Assembly (NCBI RefSeq): GCF_014694375.1
Contig: NZ_JAAUWW010000006.1
Coordinates: 112,267-176,266 of the forward strand
From: Vibrio sp. S17_S38
Lineage (GTDB): Bacteria; Pseudomonadota; Gammaproteobacteria; Enterobacterales; Vibrionaceae
Length of the DNA stretch: 64,000 nucleotides
Direction: 5' to 3'
Part shown: piece by piece, positions 54,237 to 64,000 of the stretch
Numbering within the stretch: position 1 is the first letter of the stretch
Layout of the letters: the number at the start of each line of letters is the position of its first letter
The notes under the pieces: model-generated
The model's database searches: none
The model's input: only the letters and a program-made list of their open reading frames with translations
What the model was told of the DNA's origin: nothing
Translations under genes and position numbers: made by a program

Positions 54237-56513
54237 ATGGCAGAGCAATTTGCTAAAGCTTGGGAAGGTTTTGCACAAGGTGATTGGCAAAATGAAGTAA
54301 ACGTTCGTGATTTCATTCAAAAGAACTATACACCTTATGAAGGTGATGAATCTTTCCTAGTTTCTGAGGGTACTGAAGCCACTGACGCGCTTTGGGCTCA
54401 AGTAATGGAAGGCATTAAAATCGAGAACAAGACTCTTGCTCCTCTTGATTTTGATACCTCTGTTATTTCTACTATCACTTCGCATGATGCTGGATACATT
54501 AACAAAAGCCTTGAGACTATCGTTGGTCTTCAAACAGAAGCACCACTAAAACGCGCCATCATTCCAAATGGTGGTGTGCGTATGGTTGAAGGTTCTTGTA
54601 AAGCATACGGTCGTACTTTAGACCCTCAAATCTCTAAAATTTATTCTGAGTACCGTAAGACACACAACCAAGGTGTTTTTGATATCTACACCCCAGATAT
54701 CATGAAATGTCGTAAATCTGGCGTATTAACTGGCCTTCCTGATGCTTACGGCCGTGGTCGTATCATTGGTGATTACCGCCGTATCGCGCTTTACGGTATC
54801 GACATGCTAATGAAAGATAAATTCGCTCAATTTACATCTCTACAAGAGCGTTTTGAAAAAGGCGAAGATCTAACGGCGACGATGCAACTTCGTGAAGAGA
54901 TTGCAGAGCAACATCGTGCACTAGGCCAAATTAAAGAAATGGCAGCTACATACGGTTGTGATATCTCTGAGCCTGCACAAACTGCTCAAGAAGCGATTCA
55001 GTGGACTTACTTCGGCTACTTAGCGGCGGTTAAATCTCAAAATGGCGCGGCAATGTCTCTTGGTCGTACTTCTACATTCCTCGATATCTTTATCGAACGT
55101 GATATTGCGGCAGGTAAAATTACTGAAGCACAAGCGCAAGAAATGATTGACCACTTCGTTATGAAACTACGTATGGTTCGTTTCTTACGTACACCTGAAT
55201 ACGATGAATTGTTCTCTGGTGACCCAATCTGGGCGACAGAATCAATGGGTGGTATGGGTCTTGACGGTCGTACATTAGTGACTCGTAGTAACTTCCGTTT
55301 CCTAAATAGCCTATACACAATGGGTCCAAGCCCAGAGCCAAACATTACGGTTCTTTGGTCTGAGCAACTTCCTACTGGCTTTAAGCACTTCTGTGCAAAA
55401 GTATCAATAGATACTTCTTCTATCCAGTATGAAAATGATGACCTAATGCGCCCTGACCTAGCATCTGATGATTATGCAATCGCTTGTTGTGTATCACCAA
55501 TGATTGTTGGTAAACAAATGCAATTCTTCGGTGCTCGTGCAAACCTTGCGAAAACCATGCTTTACACTATCAACGGTGGTGTAGATGAGAAACTTAAAAT
55601 TCAAGTGGGTCCTAAAATGGACAAGATCACTTCTGAGATTCTTGATTACGATGAGCTTTGGGGCAAGATGGACCACTTCATGGATTGGTTAGCAACACAA
55701 TATGTGACTGCGCTAAACTCAATTCACTACATGCACGACAAATACAGCTACGAAGCGTCTCTAATGGCACTTCATGACCGTGATGTTCGTCGTACAATGG
55801 CTTGTGGTATTGCTGGTCTTTCAGTTGCAGCTGACTCACTATCGGCAATCAAATACGCAAAAGTTAAACCAATTCGTGACGAAAATGGCCTAGCGCTAGA
55901 TTTCGAAATCGAAGGCGACTACCCTAAATTTGGTAACAACGACTCACGCGTAGATGACATTGCTTGTGAACTTGTATCTGTATTTATGGGCAAAATCCGT
56001 AAACTTAAAACATACCGCGATGCAATCCCAACGCAATCTATCCTAACTATCACATCTAACGTGGTATACGGTAAGAAAACTGGGAACACACCAGATGGTC
56101 GTCGCGCTGGTACTCCATTCGCTCCAGGTGCTAACCCGATGCACGGTCGCGATGAGAAAGGTGCTGTAGCTTCTCTTACTTCAGTTGCAAAACTGCCGTT
56201 TGCTGATGCACAAGATGGTATTTCTTACACCTTCTCTATCGTCCCTAACGCACTAGGTAAAACTGACGAAGCGAAGAAAGCGAACCTTGCTGGTCTAATG
56301 GATGGTTACTTCCACCATGAAGCCTCTGTTGAAGGTGGTCAACACCTTAACGTAAACGTTCTTAACCGTGAAACACTACAAGACGCCGTTAAGCACCCAG
56401 AGAAATATCCTCAGCTAACTATCCGTGTTTCTGGATACGCTGTACGATTCAACTCTCTAACAACAGAGCAACAACAAGACGTTATCGCACGTACTTTCAC
56501 AGAATCTCTATAG
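54237..56513 (+). CDS. pflB: Formate acetyltransferase (pyruvate formate-lyase)
   Basis: A 758-residue glycyl radical enzyme that splits pyruvate plus CoA into acetyl-CoA and formate under anaerobic conditions. The catalytic cysteine pair is C417-C418 (IACCVSP), and the radical-bearing glycine is G733 in RVSGYAVRF. Length matches E. coli PflB. Codon usage is that of a highly expressed gene, with few rare codons. The activase gene pflA follows after a terminator and 228 bases. Confidence 0.98.
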   Translation: MAEQFAKAWEGFAQGDWQNEVNVRDFIQKNYTPYEGDESFLVSEGTEATDALWAQVMEGIKIENKTLAPLDFDTSVISTITSHDAGYINKSLETIVGLQTEAPLKRAIIPNGGVRMVEGSCKAYGRTLDPQISKIYSEYRKTHNQGVFDIYTPDIMKCRKSGVLTGLPDAYGRGRIIGDYRRIALYGIDMLMKDKFAQFTSLQERFEKGEDLTATMQLREEIAEQHRALGQIKEMAATYGCDISEPAQTAQEAIQWTYFGYLAAVKSQNGAAMSLGRTSTFLDIFIERDIAAGKITEAQAQEMIDHFVMKLRMVRFLRTPEYDELFSGDPIWATESMGGMGLDGRTLVTRSNFRFLNSLYTMGPSPEPNITVLWSEQLPTGFKHFCAKVSIDTSSIQYENDDLMRPDLASDDYAIACCVSPMIVGKQMQFFGARANLAKTMLYTINGGVDEKLKIQVGPKMDKITSEILDYDELWGKMDHFMDWLATQYVTALNSIHYMHDKYSYEASLMALHDRDVRRTMACGIAGLSVAADSLSAIKYAKVKPIRDENGLALDFEIEGDYPKFGNNDSRVDDIACELVSVFMGKIRKLKTYRDAIPTQSILTITSNVVYGKKTGNTPDGRRAGTPFAPGANPMHGRDEKGAVASLTSVAKLPFADAQDGISYTFSIVPNALGKTDEAKKANLAGLMDGYFHHEASVEGGQHLNVNVLNRETLQDAVKHPEKYPQLTIRVSGYAVRFNSLTTEQQQDVIARTFTESL

Positions 56514-56549
56514 TCTAAAAATAGAGACGAAGTATTGATAAAATAATAA

Positions 56550-56579
56550 AGCCCTGCTCTTCTGAGTAGGGTAATTTTA
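56550..56579 (+). terminator. Terminator of pflB
   Basis: CCCTGCTC (56552-56559), TTCT loop, GAGTAGGG (56564-56571), one G-T pair, followed by TAATTTTAT. Confidence 0.75.
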
Positions 56580-56741
56580 TCTCTTTTACATCCTAATATT
56601 TCAGCCCTCTTAACTGTATTCATTCACCCCAAATAAATAGCCTTTTAGATCAAAGAAACTCCTTTTATCCTCCCGCGCCCTCTGTTTTAGAACTAACATT
56701 TGTAATAAAATAAACACATAAAATTACAAAGGATTAATCCA

Positions 56742-57482
56742 ATGTCAGCAACTGGTCGAATTCACTCTTATGAATCTTGTGGTACCGTCGATGGCCCAGG
56801 GATCCGCTTCATTGTCTTTACTCAAGGCTGCTTAATGCGTTGTATGTATTGCCATAATAGAGACACATGGGATACGCATGGTGGCAAAGAAGTAACCGTA
56901 GAAGAAATCATCACCGAAGCGAAATCTTATCGTCATTTCATGAACGCCTCTGGCGGTGGTATTACCTGTTCTGGTGGCGAGGCAATGCTACAACCTGAAT
57001 TTGTCCGAGACCTCTTCCGAGCCGCTCATGCTGAAGGTATTCACACTTGCCTTGATACCAATGGTTATATTCGTAAACATACTGATGTCATCGATGAAGT
57101 CTTAGCCGTATCGGATCTCGTTATGCTCGATATTAAGCAAATGAAAGATGAGGTGCATAAAAATCTGGTAGGCGTTTCCAACCACCGAACATTAGATTTT
57201 GCTAACTACTTACATAAAATTGGTCAAAAAACATGGCTGCGTTACGTGATTGTTCCCGGCTATACCGATGATTCTGAATCGGCTGAAATGCTCGGTGAAT
57301 TCATCAAAGACATGGACAATATTGAAAAAGTGGAACTGCTTCCCTATCACAAACTTGGCGCTCATAAATGGGAAGCGTTAGGTTTTGATTATCCACTTGA
57401 AGGCGTTAATCCTCCATCAAAAGAGATGATGGATAATGTTGTCGCGATTCTAAGCAAATATAACGATAACGTTTCTTACTAA
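56742..57482 (+). CDS. pflA: Pyruvate formate-lyase activating enzyme
   Basis: A 246-residue radical SAM enzyme that creates the glycyl radical on PflB. The iron-sulfur cluster motif CxxxCxxC is C30, C34, C37 ([12 protein letters not shown]). [18 protein letters not shown] is the SAM-binding GGE region, and [10 protein letters not shown] is also conserved. Same length as E. coli PflA. It lies downstream of pflB in the usual order but likely has its own promoter. Confidence 0.97.
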   Translation: MSATGRIHSYESCGTVDGPGIRFIVFTQGCLMRCMYCHNRDTWDTHGGKEVTVEEIITEAKSYRHFMNASGGGITCSGGEAMLQPEFVRDLFRAAHAEGIHTCLDTNGYIRKHTDVIDEVLAVSDLVMLDIKQMKDEVHKNLVGVSNHRTLDFANYLHKIGQKTWLRYVIVPGYTDDSESAEMLGEFIKDMDNIEKVELLPYHKLGAHKWEALGFDYPLEGVNPPSKEMMDNVVAILSKYNDNVSY

Positions 57483-57570
57483 TTATACGTCATAGATCAT
57501 CGCTGAAATCGGTATTCCGCCATACCGGTATTCTGTATAAAAGAATTTTTAATTTATATCGAGGTCCTCA

Positions 57571-58071
57571 ATGGAAATGACAAATGCACAGCGTCTAATT
57601 CTTTCGAATCAATATAGTATTATGGAAAAATTAGAACCAGAGAACGCCCTAAAATATAAACGCCTACAAACGATTGTTGAGCGTGGTTATGAGCTTCAAA
57701 TGCGTGAACAGATCAAGCATTACGGTCGTATAGAAGAAAACGAATGCCGTGTAATTATCGACATCATGGAGATGTACCACGCATTGCAAGAATCCAATAA
57801 CATGCTTACCGATGCAGAAAAATCTCATGTTGATCAACGCCGCTTACAGTTTTTAGGCTTTGATATTGCAACTGAACATCAAGCAGTTAATTACGTTCGC
57901 TTCCTCGTCGATTCAGAAGGTTTATATCCTCAATTTTCTAAAGCAGACCATTACTTCAATGCCCAAATGCCAATGCTTGAAAAATATAAACGTATGCTGA
58001 TCACATGGCATAACTGTCCTCGTCAATACCACTTATCAGCGACAGAGCTTACCCAAATTTTTAGTGCATAA
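57571..58071 (+). CDS. yfbU: YfbU family protein
   Basis: A 166-residue soluble, helical protein of UPF0304. [35 protein letters not shown] and [19 protein letters not shown] match YfbU. Biochemical function is unknown; overexpression in E. coli has been associated with cell death in some screens, which I cannot verify here. It has a gagg ribosome binding site and a strong terminator. Confidence 0.9.
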   Translation: MEMTNAQRLILSNQYSIMEKLEPENALKYKRLQTIVERGYELQMREQIKHYGRIEENECRVIIDIMEMYHALQESNNMLTDAEKSHVDQRRLQFLGFDIATEHQAVNYVRFLVDSEGLYPQFSKADHYFNAQMPMLEKYKRMLITWHNCPRQYHLSATELTQIFSA

Positions 58072-58148
58072 TAAGTTTTAATGCCTAAGCGATAGCTTAA
58101 CTCTTATGCTAACCATCTAGGCATAGCATAGGTTCACTAAAATCATAC

Positions 58149-58180
58149 ATGGCCTGTTATCCACTAACAGGCCATTTTTT
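58149..58180 (+). terminator. Terminator of yfbU
   Basis: ATGGCCTGTTA (58149-58159) pairs with TAACAGGCCAT (58165-58175) perfectly with a five-base loop and six T after. Confidence 0.92.
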
Positions 58181-58394
58181 ATTTCCCGTTTACCCGACCC
58201 GCTTTTCAACCGCCAATCTATAACTACAAATCTGTAATGATTAGTAAATAAGAAAGAAATAAGATCATAATAATTAAGCAGAATGCAAAAACGAGTCTAG
58301 GCTTATTTATAGGGATGAATTGAAATTTCAGTCGGCATACCTGAAGAGATAAAGCAATCAGGTCAGATCGGGTTATATTCAAGGGGGATTCACT
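58181..58394 (+). promoter_or_regulatory. Upstream region of the yeaG operon
   Basis: The gene-free stretch from 58072 to 58394 holds the yfbU terminator and then about 214 AT-rich bases before yeaG. A possible TATATT lies at about 58374-58379. I looked for a sigma-54 element, because yeaGH responds to nitrogen stress in E. coli, but found none with the proper GG-N10-GC spacing. A very strong ribosome binding site (aaggggga) precedes the start. Confidence 0.4.
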
Positions 58395-60329
58395 ATGAGT
58401 ATTTTTGATCATTACCAATCACGCTACGAAGCAGCCAAAGACGAGGAAATGTCTTTACAAGACTTCTTAGCACTATGTCAGCAAGATAAAAGTGCTTATG
58501 CGAATGCGGCTGAACGGCTATTACTTGCGATTGGTCAACCTGAAATCATCGATACCGCTAAAGAACCAAGACTCAGCCGTATTTTCTCAAATCGAGTCAT
58601 TGCGCGATATAAAACCTTTGAACATTTTTATGGAATGGAAGAAGCGATTGAACAAATCGTATCCTACTTAAAACATGCAGCGCAAGGCTTAGAAGAACGC
58701 AAACAAATACTGTATTTACTTGGTCCCGTTGGTGGTGGTAAATCTTCATTAGCTGAAAAACTAAAAAGTCTGATGCAACTAGTTCCGATCTATGTACTAA
58801 CGGCTGATGGCGTTCGTAGCCCCGTTAATGATCATCCTTTCTGTTTATTCGATGTTGAAGAAGATGGTGAAGTATTAAAAAGTGATTATGGGATTGAGAA
58901 ACGCTATTTACATTCCATCATGTCCCCTTGGGCCGCAAAGCGTTTACATGACTTTGGTGGTGATATAACCAAATTCAAAGTTGTTAAAGTTCGCCCTTCT
59001 ATTATTAACCAAATAGCCATTGCCAAAACAGAACCAGGAGATGAAAACAACCAAGATATTTCATCATTAGTAGGTAAAGTCGACATTCGCCAACTTGAGC
59101 ACTTCTCACAAGATGATCCCGATGCCTACAGTTATTCCGGCGCCTTGTGTAAAGCAAACCAAGGAGTTATGGAATTTGTTGAAATGTTTAAAGCGCCGAT
59201 TAAGGTATTACACCCACTACTGACCGCCACTCAAGAAGGTAACTATAACGGTACTGAAGGGCTTTCCGCCTTACCGTTTGATGGCATGATCTTAGCGCAC
59301 TCGAATGAATCAGAGTGGCAAACATTCCGTAATAATAAAAACAACGAGGCTTTTTTAGATCGGGTTTATATTGTTAAAGTGCCTTACTGTTTACGGTCAT
59401 CTGAAGAAATCAAGATTTACCAAAAACTACTTACTCATAGTGAATTAAATAAAGCGCCTTGCTCACCAAACACATTAGAGTTACTCGCTCAGTTCACGAT
59501 TCTATCGCGCTTAAAAGAGTCAGAAAATTCATCACTATATTCAAAAATGCGCGTTTATGATGGAGAAACATTAAAAGATACTGATCCTAAAGCCAAAAGC
59601 TATCAAGAATATCGAGATTATGCTGGCGTAGATGAAGGTATGTCAGGGCTTTCAACTCGTTTCGCGTTTAAGATCCTATCTCGCGTCTTCAACTTTGATC
59701 AAAGTGAGGTTGCAGCCAACCCTGTTCACCTTTTCTATGTCATTGAAAAACAAGTCGAGCGTGAGCAATTCCCACAAGAAATAGCAGACAAATATTTAGA
59801 GTTTCTCAAAGGCTATTTAGTCCCTAAATATGTGGAATTTATCGGTAAAGAAATACAAACCGCCTACCTAGAGTCTTACTCAGAATATGGACAAAACATT
59901 TTCGACCGCTATGTCACTTATGCCGACTTTTGGATTCAAGACCAAGAATATCGAGATCCTGAAACCGGGCAATTATTTGACCGTTCCGCGCTTAATGATG
60001 AACTGGAAAAAATCGAAAAAACCGCTGGTATCAGTAATCCAAAAGATTTTCGAAACGAAATCGTCAACTTTGTACTTCGTGCTCGCGCAAATAACAATGG
60101 TCAAAATCCAGCTTGGACCAGTTATGAAAAACTACGCACCGTCATAGAGAAAAAAATGTTCTCCAATACCGAAGAGCTATTACCCGTTATTTCCTTTAAC
60201 GCCAAAACCTCTCAAGACGATCAGAAGAAACACGACAACTTTGTCGCACGTATGATGGAAAAAGGTTACACCAAAAAACAAGTTCGCTTATTAGCAGAGT
60301 GGTACTTACGTGTGCGTAAATCATCTTAA
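58395..60329 (+). CDS. yeaG: PrkA-family serine protein kinase YeaG
   Basis: A 644-residue protein matching YeaG/PrkA. An N-terminal AAA-like domain carries Walker A GPVGGGKSS (110-118), with MEEAIEQIVSYLKHAAQGLE just before it; the C-terminal part is the PrkA kinase-like domain. YeaG is associated with adaptation to sustained nitrogen starvation and other stresses in enterobacteria. Whether it acts as a kinase or as an AAA+ enzyme is unsettled. It leads the yeaG-yeaH-spoVR cluster. Confidence 0.95.
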   Translation: MSIFDHYQSRYEAAKDEEMSLQDFLALCQQDKSAYANAAERLLLAIGQPEIIDTAKEPRLSRIFSNRVIARYKTFEHFYGMEEAIEQIVSYLKHAAQGLEERKQILYLLGPVGGGKSSLAEKLKSLMQLVPIYVLTADGVRSPVNDHPFCLFDVEEDGEVLKSDYGIEKRYLHSIMSPWAAKRLHDFGGDITKFKVVKVRPSIINQIAIAKTEPGDENNQDISSLVGKVDIRQLEHFSQDDPDAYSYSGALCKANQGVMEFVEMFKAPIKVLHPLLTATQEGNYNGTEGLSALPFDGMILAHSNESEWQTFRNNKNNEAFLDRVYIVKVPYCLRSSEEIKIYQKLLTHSELNKAPCSPNTLELLAQFTILSRLKESENSSLYSKMRVYDGETLKDTDPKAKSYQEYRDYAGVDEGMSGLSTRFAFKILSRVFNFDQSEVAANPVHLFYVIEKQVEREQFPQEIADKYLEFLKGYLVPKYVEFIGKEIQTAYLESYSEYGQNIFDRYVTYADFWIQDQEYRDPETGQLFDRSALNDELEKIEKTAGISNPKDFRNEIVNFVLRARANNNGQNPAWTSYEKLRTVIEKKMFSNTEELLPVISFNAKTSQDDQKKHDNFVARMMEKGYTKKQVRLLAEWYLRVRKSS

Positions 60330-60486
60330 GTAAGGAATACGCAGTCAGCATATCCTTGATAAACATTTGAGTGTGTACATCACTTAAACTTCAAGGATAT
60401 AGCCATTGATGAACAAACCCTTTATCAATGTTTACGGTGGTCCATGCCCAAACGCGGGTCTAGTGAACCATATTGAGGGGAAGACT

Positions 60487-61764
60487 ATGGCACAATTTAT
60501 TGATAGACGATTAAACGGAAAGAATAAAAGTACCGTCAATCGCCAACGGTTTATTCGCCGTAATAAAGAGCAAATAAAAAAATCCGTATCTGAGGCGGTA
60601 AAGCAGCGCTCTATCACCAATACTCAAACGGGTGAAGATATTGCTATTCCATCCAAAGATCTCAATGAGCCTTTTTTTCACCAAGGAAAAGGTGGTATTA
60701 AAGAGCGCGTCCATCCCGGAAATGATCAATTCATCACAGGAGATAAAATTGACCGCCCGCCTGCTAACGGTGGTGGTTCAGGATCGGGAAAAGGTGAAGC
60801 AAGCCAAGATGGAGAAGGCCAAGACGACTTTATCTTTCAAATATCTAAAGATGAATACCTCGATATTTTATTCGAAGATCTTGCCTTACCGAACCTGCAG
60901 AAAAATCAAATCAATAAAATCACAGAATGGGAAACCCATCGAGCCGGCTATCAAACTTCTGGCGTTCCCGGCAACTTGGCTATTGTTCGTTCTTTGCAAC
61001 AATCTCTCGCGCGTCGTACCGCCATGAGCGCTTCTAAACGTAGAAAAATAGCCGAATTAGAATCCATGCTGGATGACATTCTCATGTCTGAGCCAGCAAG
61101 ACCATTAGAAGAAAACCAAATAAAGTTAGAGATTGAAGAGCTCCGCAAAAAAATAGCCAGCGTGCCTTTTATCGATACCTTTGATTTGCGCTTTAAAAAC
61201 TATGAGCGCCGCCCTATTCCATCAAGCCAAGCGGTAATGTTTTGCCTAATGGACGTATCGGGTTCAATGGATCAAGCGACCAAAGATATTGCCAAGCGAT
61301 TTTATGTTTTGTTGTATTTATTTTTAACCAGAACCTATCAAAACGTTGAAGTGATCTTTATACGTCATCATACCCAAGCCAAAGAAGTGGATGAACATGA
61401 ATTTTTCTATTCACAAGAAACCGGTGGCACGATTGTATCCAGCGCCTTAAAAATGATGAGCGATATTATCAAAGATCGTTTTCCAACCAATGAATGGAAT
61501 ATTTACGCCGCGCAAGCTTCAGATGGAGACAACTGGGCTGATGATTCCCCACGATGCAAAGAGCTATTAGAAAAACAACTTCTTCCGTACTGCCAATATT
61601 ATTCATATATCGAAATCACAAAACGAGCACACCAATCACTTTGGACTGAGTATGAAAAAATTGCAGAGCATTCCGATAACTTTGCCATGAAAAACATCCG
61701 TTCAGTGGAAGACATCTTCCCTATTTTCCGAGAACTATTTCAAAAGCAAAGCAACTCATTTTAA
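60487..61764 (+). CDS. yeaH: UPF0229 protein YeaH
   Basis: A 425-residue protein from the ATG at 60487 ([20 protein letters not shown]), which has GAGG eight bases upstream and matches the family start; the frame is open back to 60406 without homology. A Gly/Ser-rich linker with [17 protein letters not shown] follows, then a von Willebrand A-like domain with the MIDAS motif MDVSGSMDQ and the T/D ligands later ([17 protein letters not shown]). It works with YeaG, probably as a metal-dependent interaction module. The stop codon lies in 17-bp tandem repeats. Confidence 0.93.
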   Translation: MAQFIDRRLNGKNKSTVNRQRFIRRNKEQIKKSVSEAVKQRSITNTQTGEDIAIPSKDLNEPFFHQGKGGIKERVHPGNDQFITGDKIDRPPANGGGSGSGKGEASQDGEGQDDFIFQISKDEYLDILFEDLALPNLQKNQINKITEWETHRAGYQTSGVPGNLAIVRSLQQSLARRTAMSASKRRKIAELESMLDDILMSEPARPLEENQIKLEIEELRKKIASVPFIDTFDLRFKNYERRPIPSSQAVMFCLMDVSGSMDQATKDIAKRFYVLLYLFLTRTYQNVEVIFIRHHTQAKEVDEHEFFYSQETGGTIVSSALKMMSDIIKDRFPTNEWNIYAAQASDGDNWADDSPRCKELLEKQLLPYCQYYSYIEITKRAHQSLWTEYEKIAEHSDNFAMKNIRSVEDIFPIFRELFQKQSNSF

Positions 61765-61833
61765 CAATCGATTCATTTTAACAAGTAATCTATTTTAACA
61801 AGCAATTTCAACGAGCCATTTTAACGAGTATGA
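61757..61833 (+). repeat. Imperfect 17-bp tandem repeats spanning the yeaH stop codon and the spoVR leader
   Basis: Units are CATTTTAACAATCGATT (61757-61773), CATTTTAACAAGTAATC (61774-61790), TATTTTAACAAGCAATT (61791-61807), a nine-base partial copy (61808-61816) and CATTTTAACGAGTATGA (61817-61833). The first TTTTAA contains the yeaH stop. Confidence 0.85.
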
Positions 61834-61843
61834 GGACTGAACT

Positions 61844-63421
61844 ATGGATAACATGACATCGTCAACGTCGTCAGACACTCAAGCGAACATAGCCAGAAAA
61901 ACCTTATCTGCAGGACCAGACTGGACCTTTGATCTGTTAGAGCAGTATCACACCGAGATTAAAAGAGTTGCTAAACATTATCGGTTAGACACTTATGAAA
62001 ACCAGATCGAAGTGATCACCGCCGAACAAATGATGGATGCCTATTCCAGTGTTGGCATGCCAATCAATTATCATCATTGGTCGTTTGGCAAAAAATTCAT
62101 CCAAACCGAGCAAAATTACAAGCATGGTCACATGGGACTGGCTTATGAAATCGTCATCAACTCCGATCCTTGTATCGCCTATTTAATGGAAGAAAATACC
62201 ATCACGATGCAAGCGTTAGTCATGGCGCACGCCTGTTATGGACATAATTCATTTTTCAAAGGGAATTACCTATTCCAATCATGGACCGATGCCAGTTCAA
62301 TCATCGATTATCTGCTTTTCGCTCGTAACTACATTACCGAATGTGAAGAAAAATATGGTATCGAAGAAGTCGAACAAACTTTAGATTCCTGTCACGCGCT
62401 AATGAACTACGGTGTGGACAGATACAAACGCCCTGAAAAAATATCCATCCTAGAAGAAAAAGCACGTCAAGAAGATCGTGAAGCCTACTTACAATCCCAA
62501 GTGAATGAACTATGGCGCACTGTGCCTAACTCACATTCAGAAAAAGACACCGAAGCATCACGATTTCCCAGTGAGCCACAAGAAAACATCCTCTACTTTA
62601 TTGAAAAACATGCCCCATTATTAGAACCGTGGCAGCGTGAGATTGTTCGCATTGTGCGTAAAGTTAGCCAATATTTTTATCCACAAAAACAAACGCAAGT
62701 AATGAACGAAGGTTGGGCTACATTTTGGCATTACACCATCTTAAATCACTTATACGATGAGGGTTTGGTTGAAGATAAATTCATTTTAGAGTTTCTGCAT
62801 AGCCACACCAATGTGGTCGCTCAACCCAATTACAATAGCCCTTATTACAGTGGCATAAATCCCTATGCTTTAGGCTTTGCCATGTTCCAAGATATCCGCC
62901 GCATCTGCGAACACCCGACCGAGGAAGATAAAGAATGGTTTCCTGAATTAGCAGGAACGGATTGGTTAGATGCTGTGCACTTTGCGATGCATAACTTCAA
63001 AGATGAAAGCTTCATTAGCCAATATCTTTCACCTAAATTAATCCGCGAATTTAAATTATTTTCAGTACTCGATGATGATAGACGTAACTATATCCAAGTC
63101 AGCGCCATTCACAACGAAGGAGGCTACCAAGCCATTCGCGAAAAACTGGCCTCACAATATAACCTAAGTAACCTAGAGCCGAATATCCAAGTCTGGAATG
63201 TCAACGTAAGAGGCGATCGTTCATTAACTTTGCAGCACATCCCACAAGATAGAGTTCCATTAAATAGTAACTACCCTGAAGTATTGAAACATCTTTATCG
63301 CTTATGGGGATTCAACGTCATTTTAGAAGAAGTAAAAGAAACAGGCCATCGTGAAATTCTGGCAACCTGTCCAAACAACTCAAATACGAAAGATCCAAAT
63401 TCAATGAATGGGATTAGCTGA
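61844..63421 (+). CDS. spoVR: SpoVR family protein
   Basis: A 525-residue protein homologous to Bacillus SpoVR and E. coli YcgB. Conserved: YEIVINSDPCIAYLMEENT, VMAHACYGHNSFFKGN, MNEGWATFWHYTILNHLYDE (20 residues) and SPYYSGINPYALGFAMF. The HxxxxHN and HEGWA-type motifs suggest a metal site but no activity is established. The yeaG-yeaH-spoVR trio recurs in many proteobacteria and is stress-linked; the three genes here are probably one operon. The start has a gagg ribosome binding site. Confidence 0.94.
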   Translation: MDNMTSSTSSDTQANIARKTLSAGPDWTFDLLEQYHTEIKRVAKHYRLDTYENQIEVITAEQMMDAYSSVGMPINYHHWSFGKKFIQTEQNYKHGHMGLAYEIVINSDPCIAYLMEENTITMQALVMAHACYGHNSFFKGNYLFQSWTDASSIIDYLLFARNYITECEEKYGIEEVEQTLDSCHALMNYGVDRYKRPEKISILEEKARQEDREAYLQSQVNELWRTVPNSHSEKDTEASRFPSEPQENILYFIEKHAPLLEPWQREIVRIVRKVSQYFYPQKQTQVMNEGWATFWHYTILNHLYDEGLVEDKFILEFLHSHTNVVAQPNYNSPYYSGINPYALGFAMFQDIRRICEHPTEEDKEWFPELAGTDWLDAVHFAMHNFKDESFISQYLSPKLIREFKLFSVLDDDRRNYIQVSAIHNEGGYQAIREKLASQYNLSNLEPNIQVWNVNVRGDRSLTLQHIPQDRVPLNSNYPEVLKHLYRLWGFNVILEEVKETGHREILATCPNNSNTKDPNSMNGIS

Positions 63422-63450
63422 CCCTTACAAAGGCACCCACTACGCAGGTG

Positions 63451-63861
63451 CTAGTCATGTAATTTGGCACCTTTAAATACTTTATCCACTTGTTTTTTAT
63501 CACCAAACATTGCTAGCCCTACCAGAGGAAGTTGATCAGTAGAGTATTGACTGACAGTTTCTCTATTAGCCTCATCATGACCAGAAGCAAACATATCTTC
63601 AATATAGATTGCCAATTCCACCTGCTCTCGATTCGCTCGCTGGATAAACGTAGAGAGCTTCTCCCGATTAGCTTTGAGTACAATAATAGGTTGTACACAA
63701 AGCGGTAAATATTCGATGCCTGATGCATCTCTGTAACACTCTCCAGTATTAACAGTAGAACTACAGGTTACTCCGCCAGAAAGAAAACTGACCACATTTA
63801 GCTTTTGCCAAGCTAATAAATCATCAGCAATAACAATGGCAAATTTGGTGTCAAACTGCAT
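63451..63861 (-). CDS. DUF2000 family protein
   Basis: A 136-residue protein with FAIVIADDLLAWQKLNVVSF near the start and a hydrophobic core pattern typical of DUF2000 (PTH2-like fold). Other features are LPLCVQPIIVLKANREKL, IEDMFASGHDEANRETV and QLPLVGLAMFGDKKQVDKVF. No function is known. It is convergent with spoVR, with only 29 bases between the stop codons. Confidence 0.8.
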   Translation of the reverse strand: MQFDTKFAIVIADDLLAWQKLNVVSFLSGGVTCSSTVNTGECYRDASGIEYLPLCVQPIIVLKANREKLSTFIQRANREQVELAIYIEDMFASGHDEANRETVSQYSTDQLPLVGLAMFGDKKQVDKVFKGAKLHD

Positions 63862-63898
63862 AACATTCCCTTTTATTTTATTGTAATAAAAATTTAGT

Positions 63899-64000
63899 TG
63901 TCAACACCAGTTGAAATCTGATCCACTTTTTTAAAAATTCACCGTTTTAATATTGATCCACTTATTTGCTCAGCTATTGCTAATTTCTAATATTCCAGCT
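63899..64000. mobile_element. Possible end of an insertion sequence (IS21-like?) at the window edge
   Basis: The decamer TGATCCACTT occurs at 63919-63928 and again at 63954-63963, following TTGTCAACACC at 63898-63908. Repeated motifs after a TGTCA-like tip recall the ends of IS21-family elements. No transposase is visible before the window ends, so this is tentative. Confidence 0.3.

Noticed and set aside
58320..58360. Sigma-54 promoter before yeaG
   Set aside because: CGGCATACCTGAAG has no GC at the required distance from the GG.
60406..60486. N-terminal extension of YeaH starting [12 protein letters not shown]
   Set aside because: The family start and the GAGG site both point to 60487.

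Overview
The window is ordinary chromosomal core DNA of a gammaproteobacterium, most probably a Vibrio or a close relative in the Vibrionaceae. The base composition is AT-rich (estimated by eye at about 40% GC). MukFEB stands in for canonical SMC. The gene set combines enterobacterial-type operons (psp, sap, mukFEB, cmk-rpsA-ihfB, lapAB-pyrF, mnmA-hflD-purB, art, pfl, yeaGH) with genes typical of vibrios: monomeric NADP isocitrate dehydrogenase, Bpt leucyltransferase next to Aat, Mn-dependent pyrophosphatase, a BCCT osmolyte transporter and SpoVR downstream of yeaGH. The species cannot be named from the sequence alone. No prophage, plasmid, CRISPR array, rRNA or tRNA gene was seen. The only hint of a mobile element is a repeat at the extreme right edge.

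Layout, 0-10 kb: a BCCT transporter cut by the left edge; tag (DNA repair); the phage-shock operon pspABC with its divergent activator pspF and a sigma-54 promoter between them; sapBCDF (ABC transporter) without the usual sapA; a DUF2750 gene; and ppaC. 10-20 kb: a small conserved protein gene (TIGR02647-like), then the chromosome-condensation operon cmoM-mukF-mukE-mukB, the divergent elyC and purR. 20-29 kb: ynjBCD-ynjF (an uncharacterised ABC importer plus a CDP-alcohol phosphatidyltransferase), an alpha/beta hydrolase, a VOC protein, pyrF, and lapA-lapB (LPS assembly). 29-34 kb: ihfB, rpsA, cmk, aroA.

33-38 kb: aat, bpt, infA, clpA and clpS, so nearly the whole bacterial N-degron pathway (both aminoacyl transferases, the adaptor and the unfoldase) lies in under 5 kb. 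Next comes cspD, whose reading frame is broken by one missing base, then a stand-alone HD-GYP protein and the monomeric icd. 41-48 kb: rluE, mnmA, hflD, purB, roxA, xthA, with a structured 112-bp intergenic repeat behind purB. 48-58 kb: the art arginine-type ABC transporter, an MscS-family channel, pflB-pflA (anaerobic pyruvate metabolism, without focA), and yfbU. 58-64 kb: the stress operon yeaG (PrkA)-yeaH-spoVR and a DUF2000 gene.

I found no clear new multi-gene system. The items most worth a second look are the sapA-less sap operon, the cspD frameshift, the cloverleaf-like repeat after purB, the 17-bp tandem repeats that straddle the yeaH stop codon, the perfect 18-bp inverted repeat before purR together with a distant PUR box, and the unassigned ynjBCDF locus.
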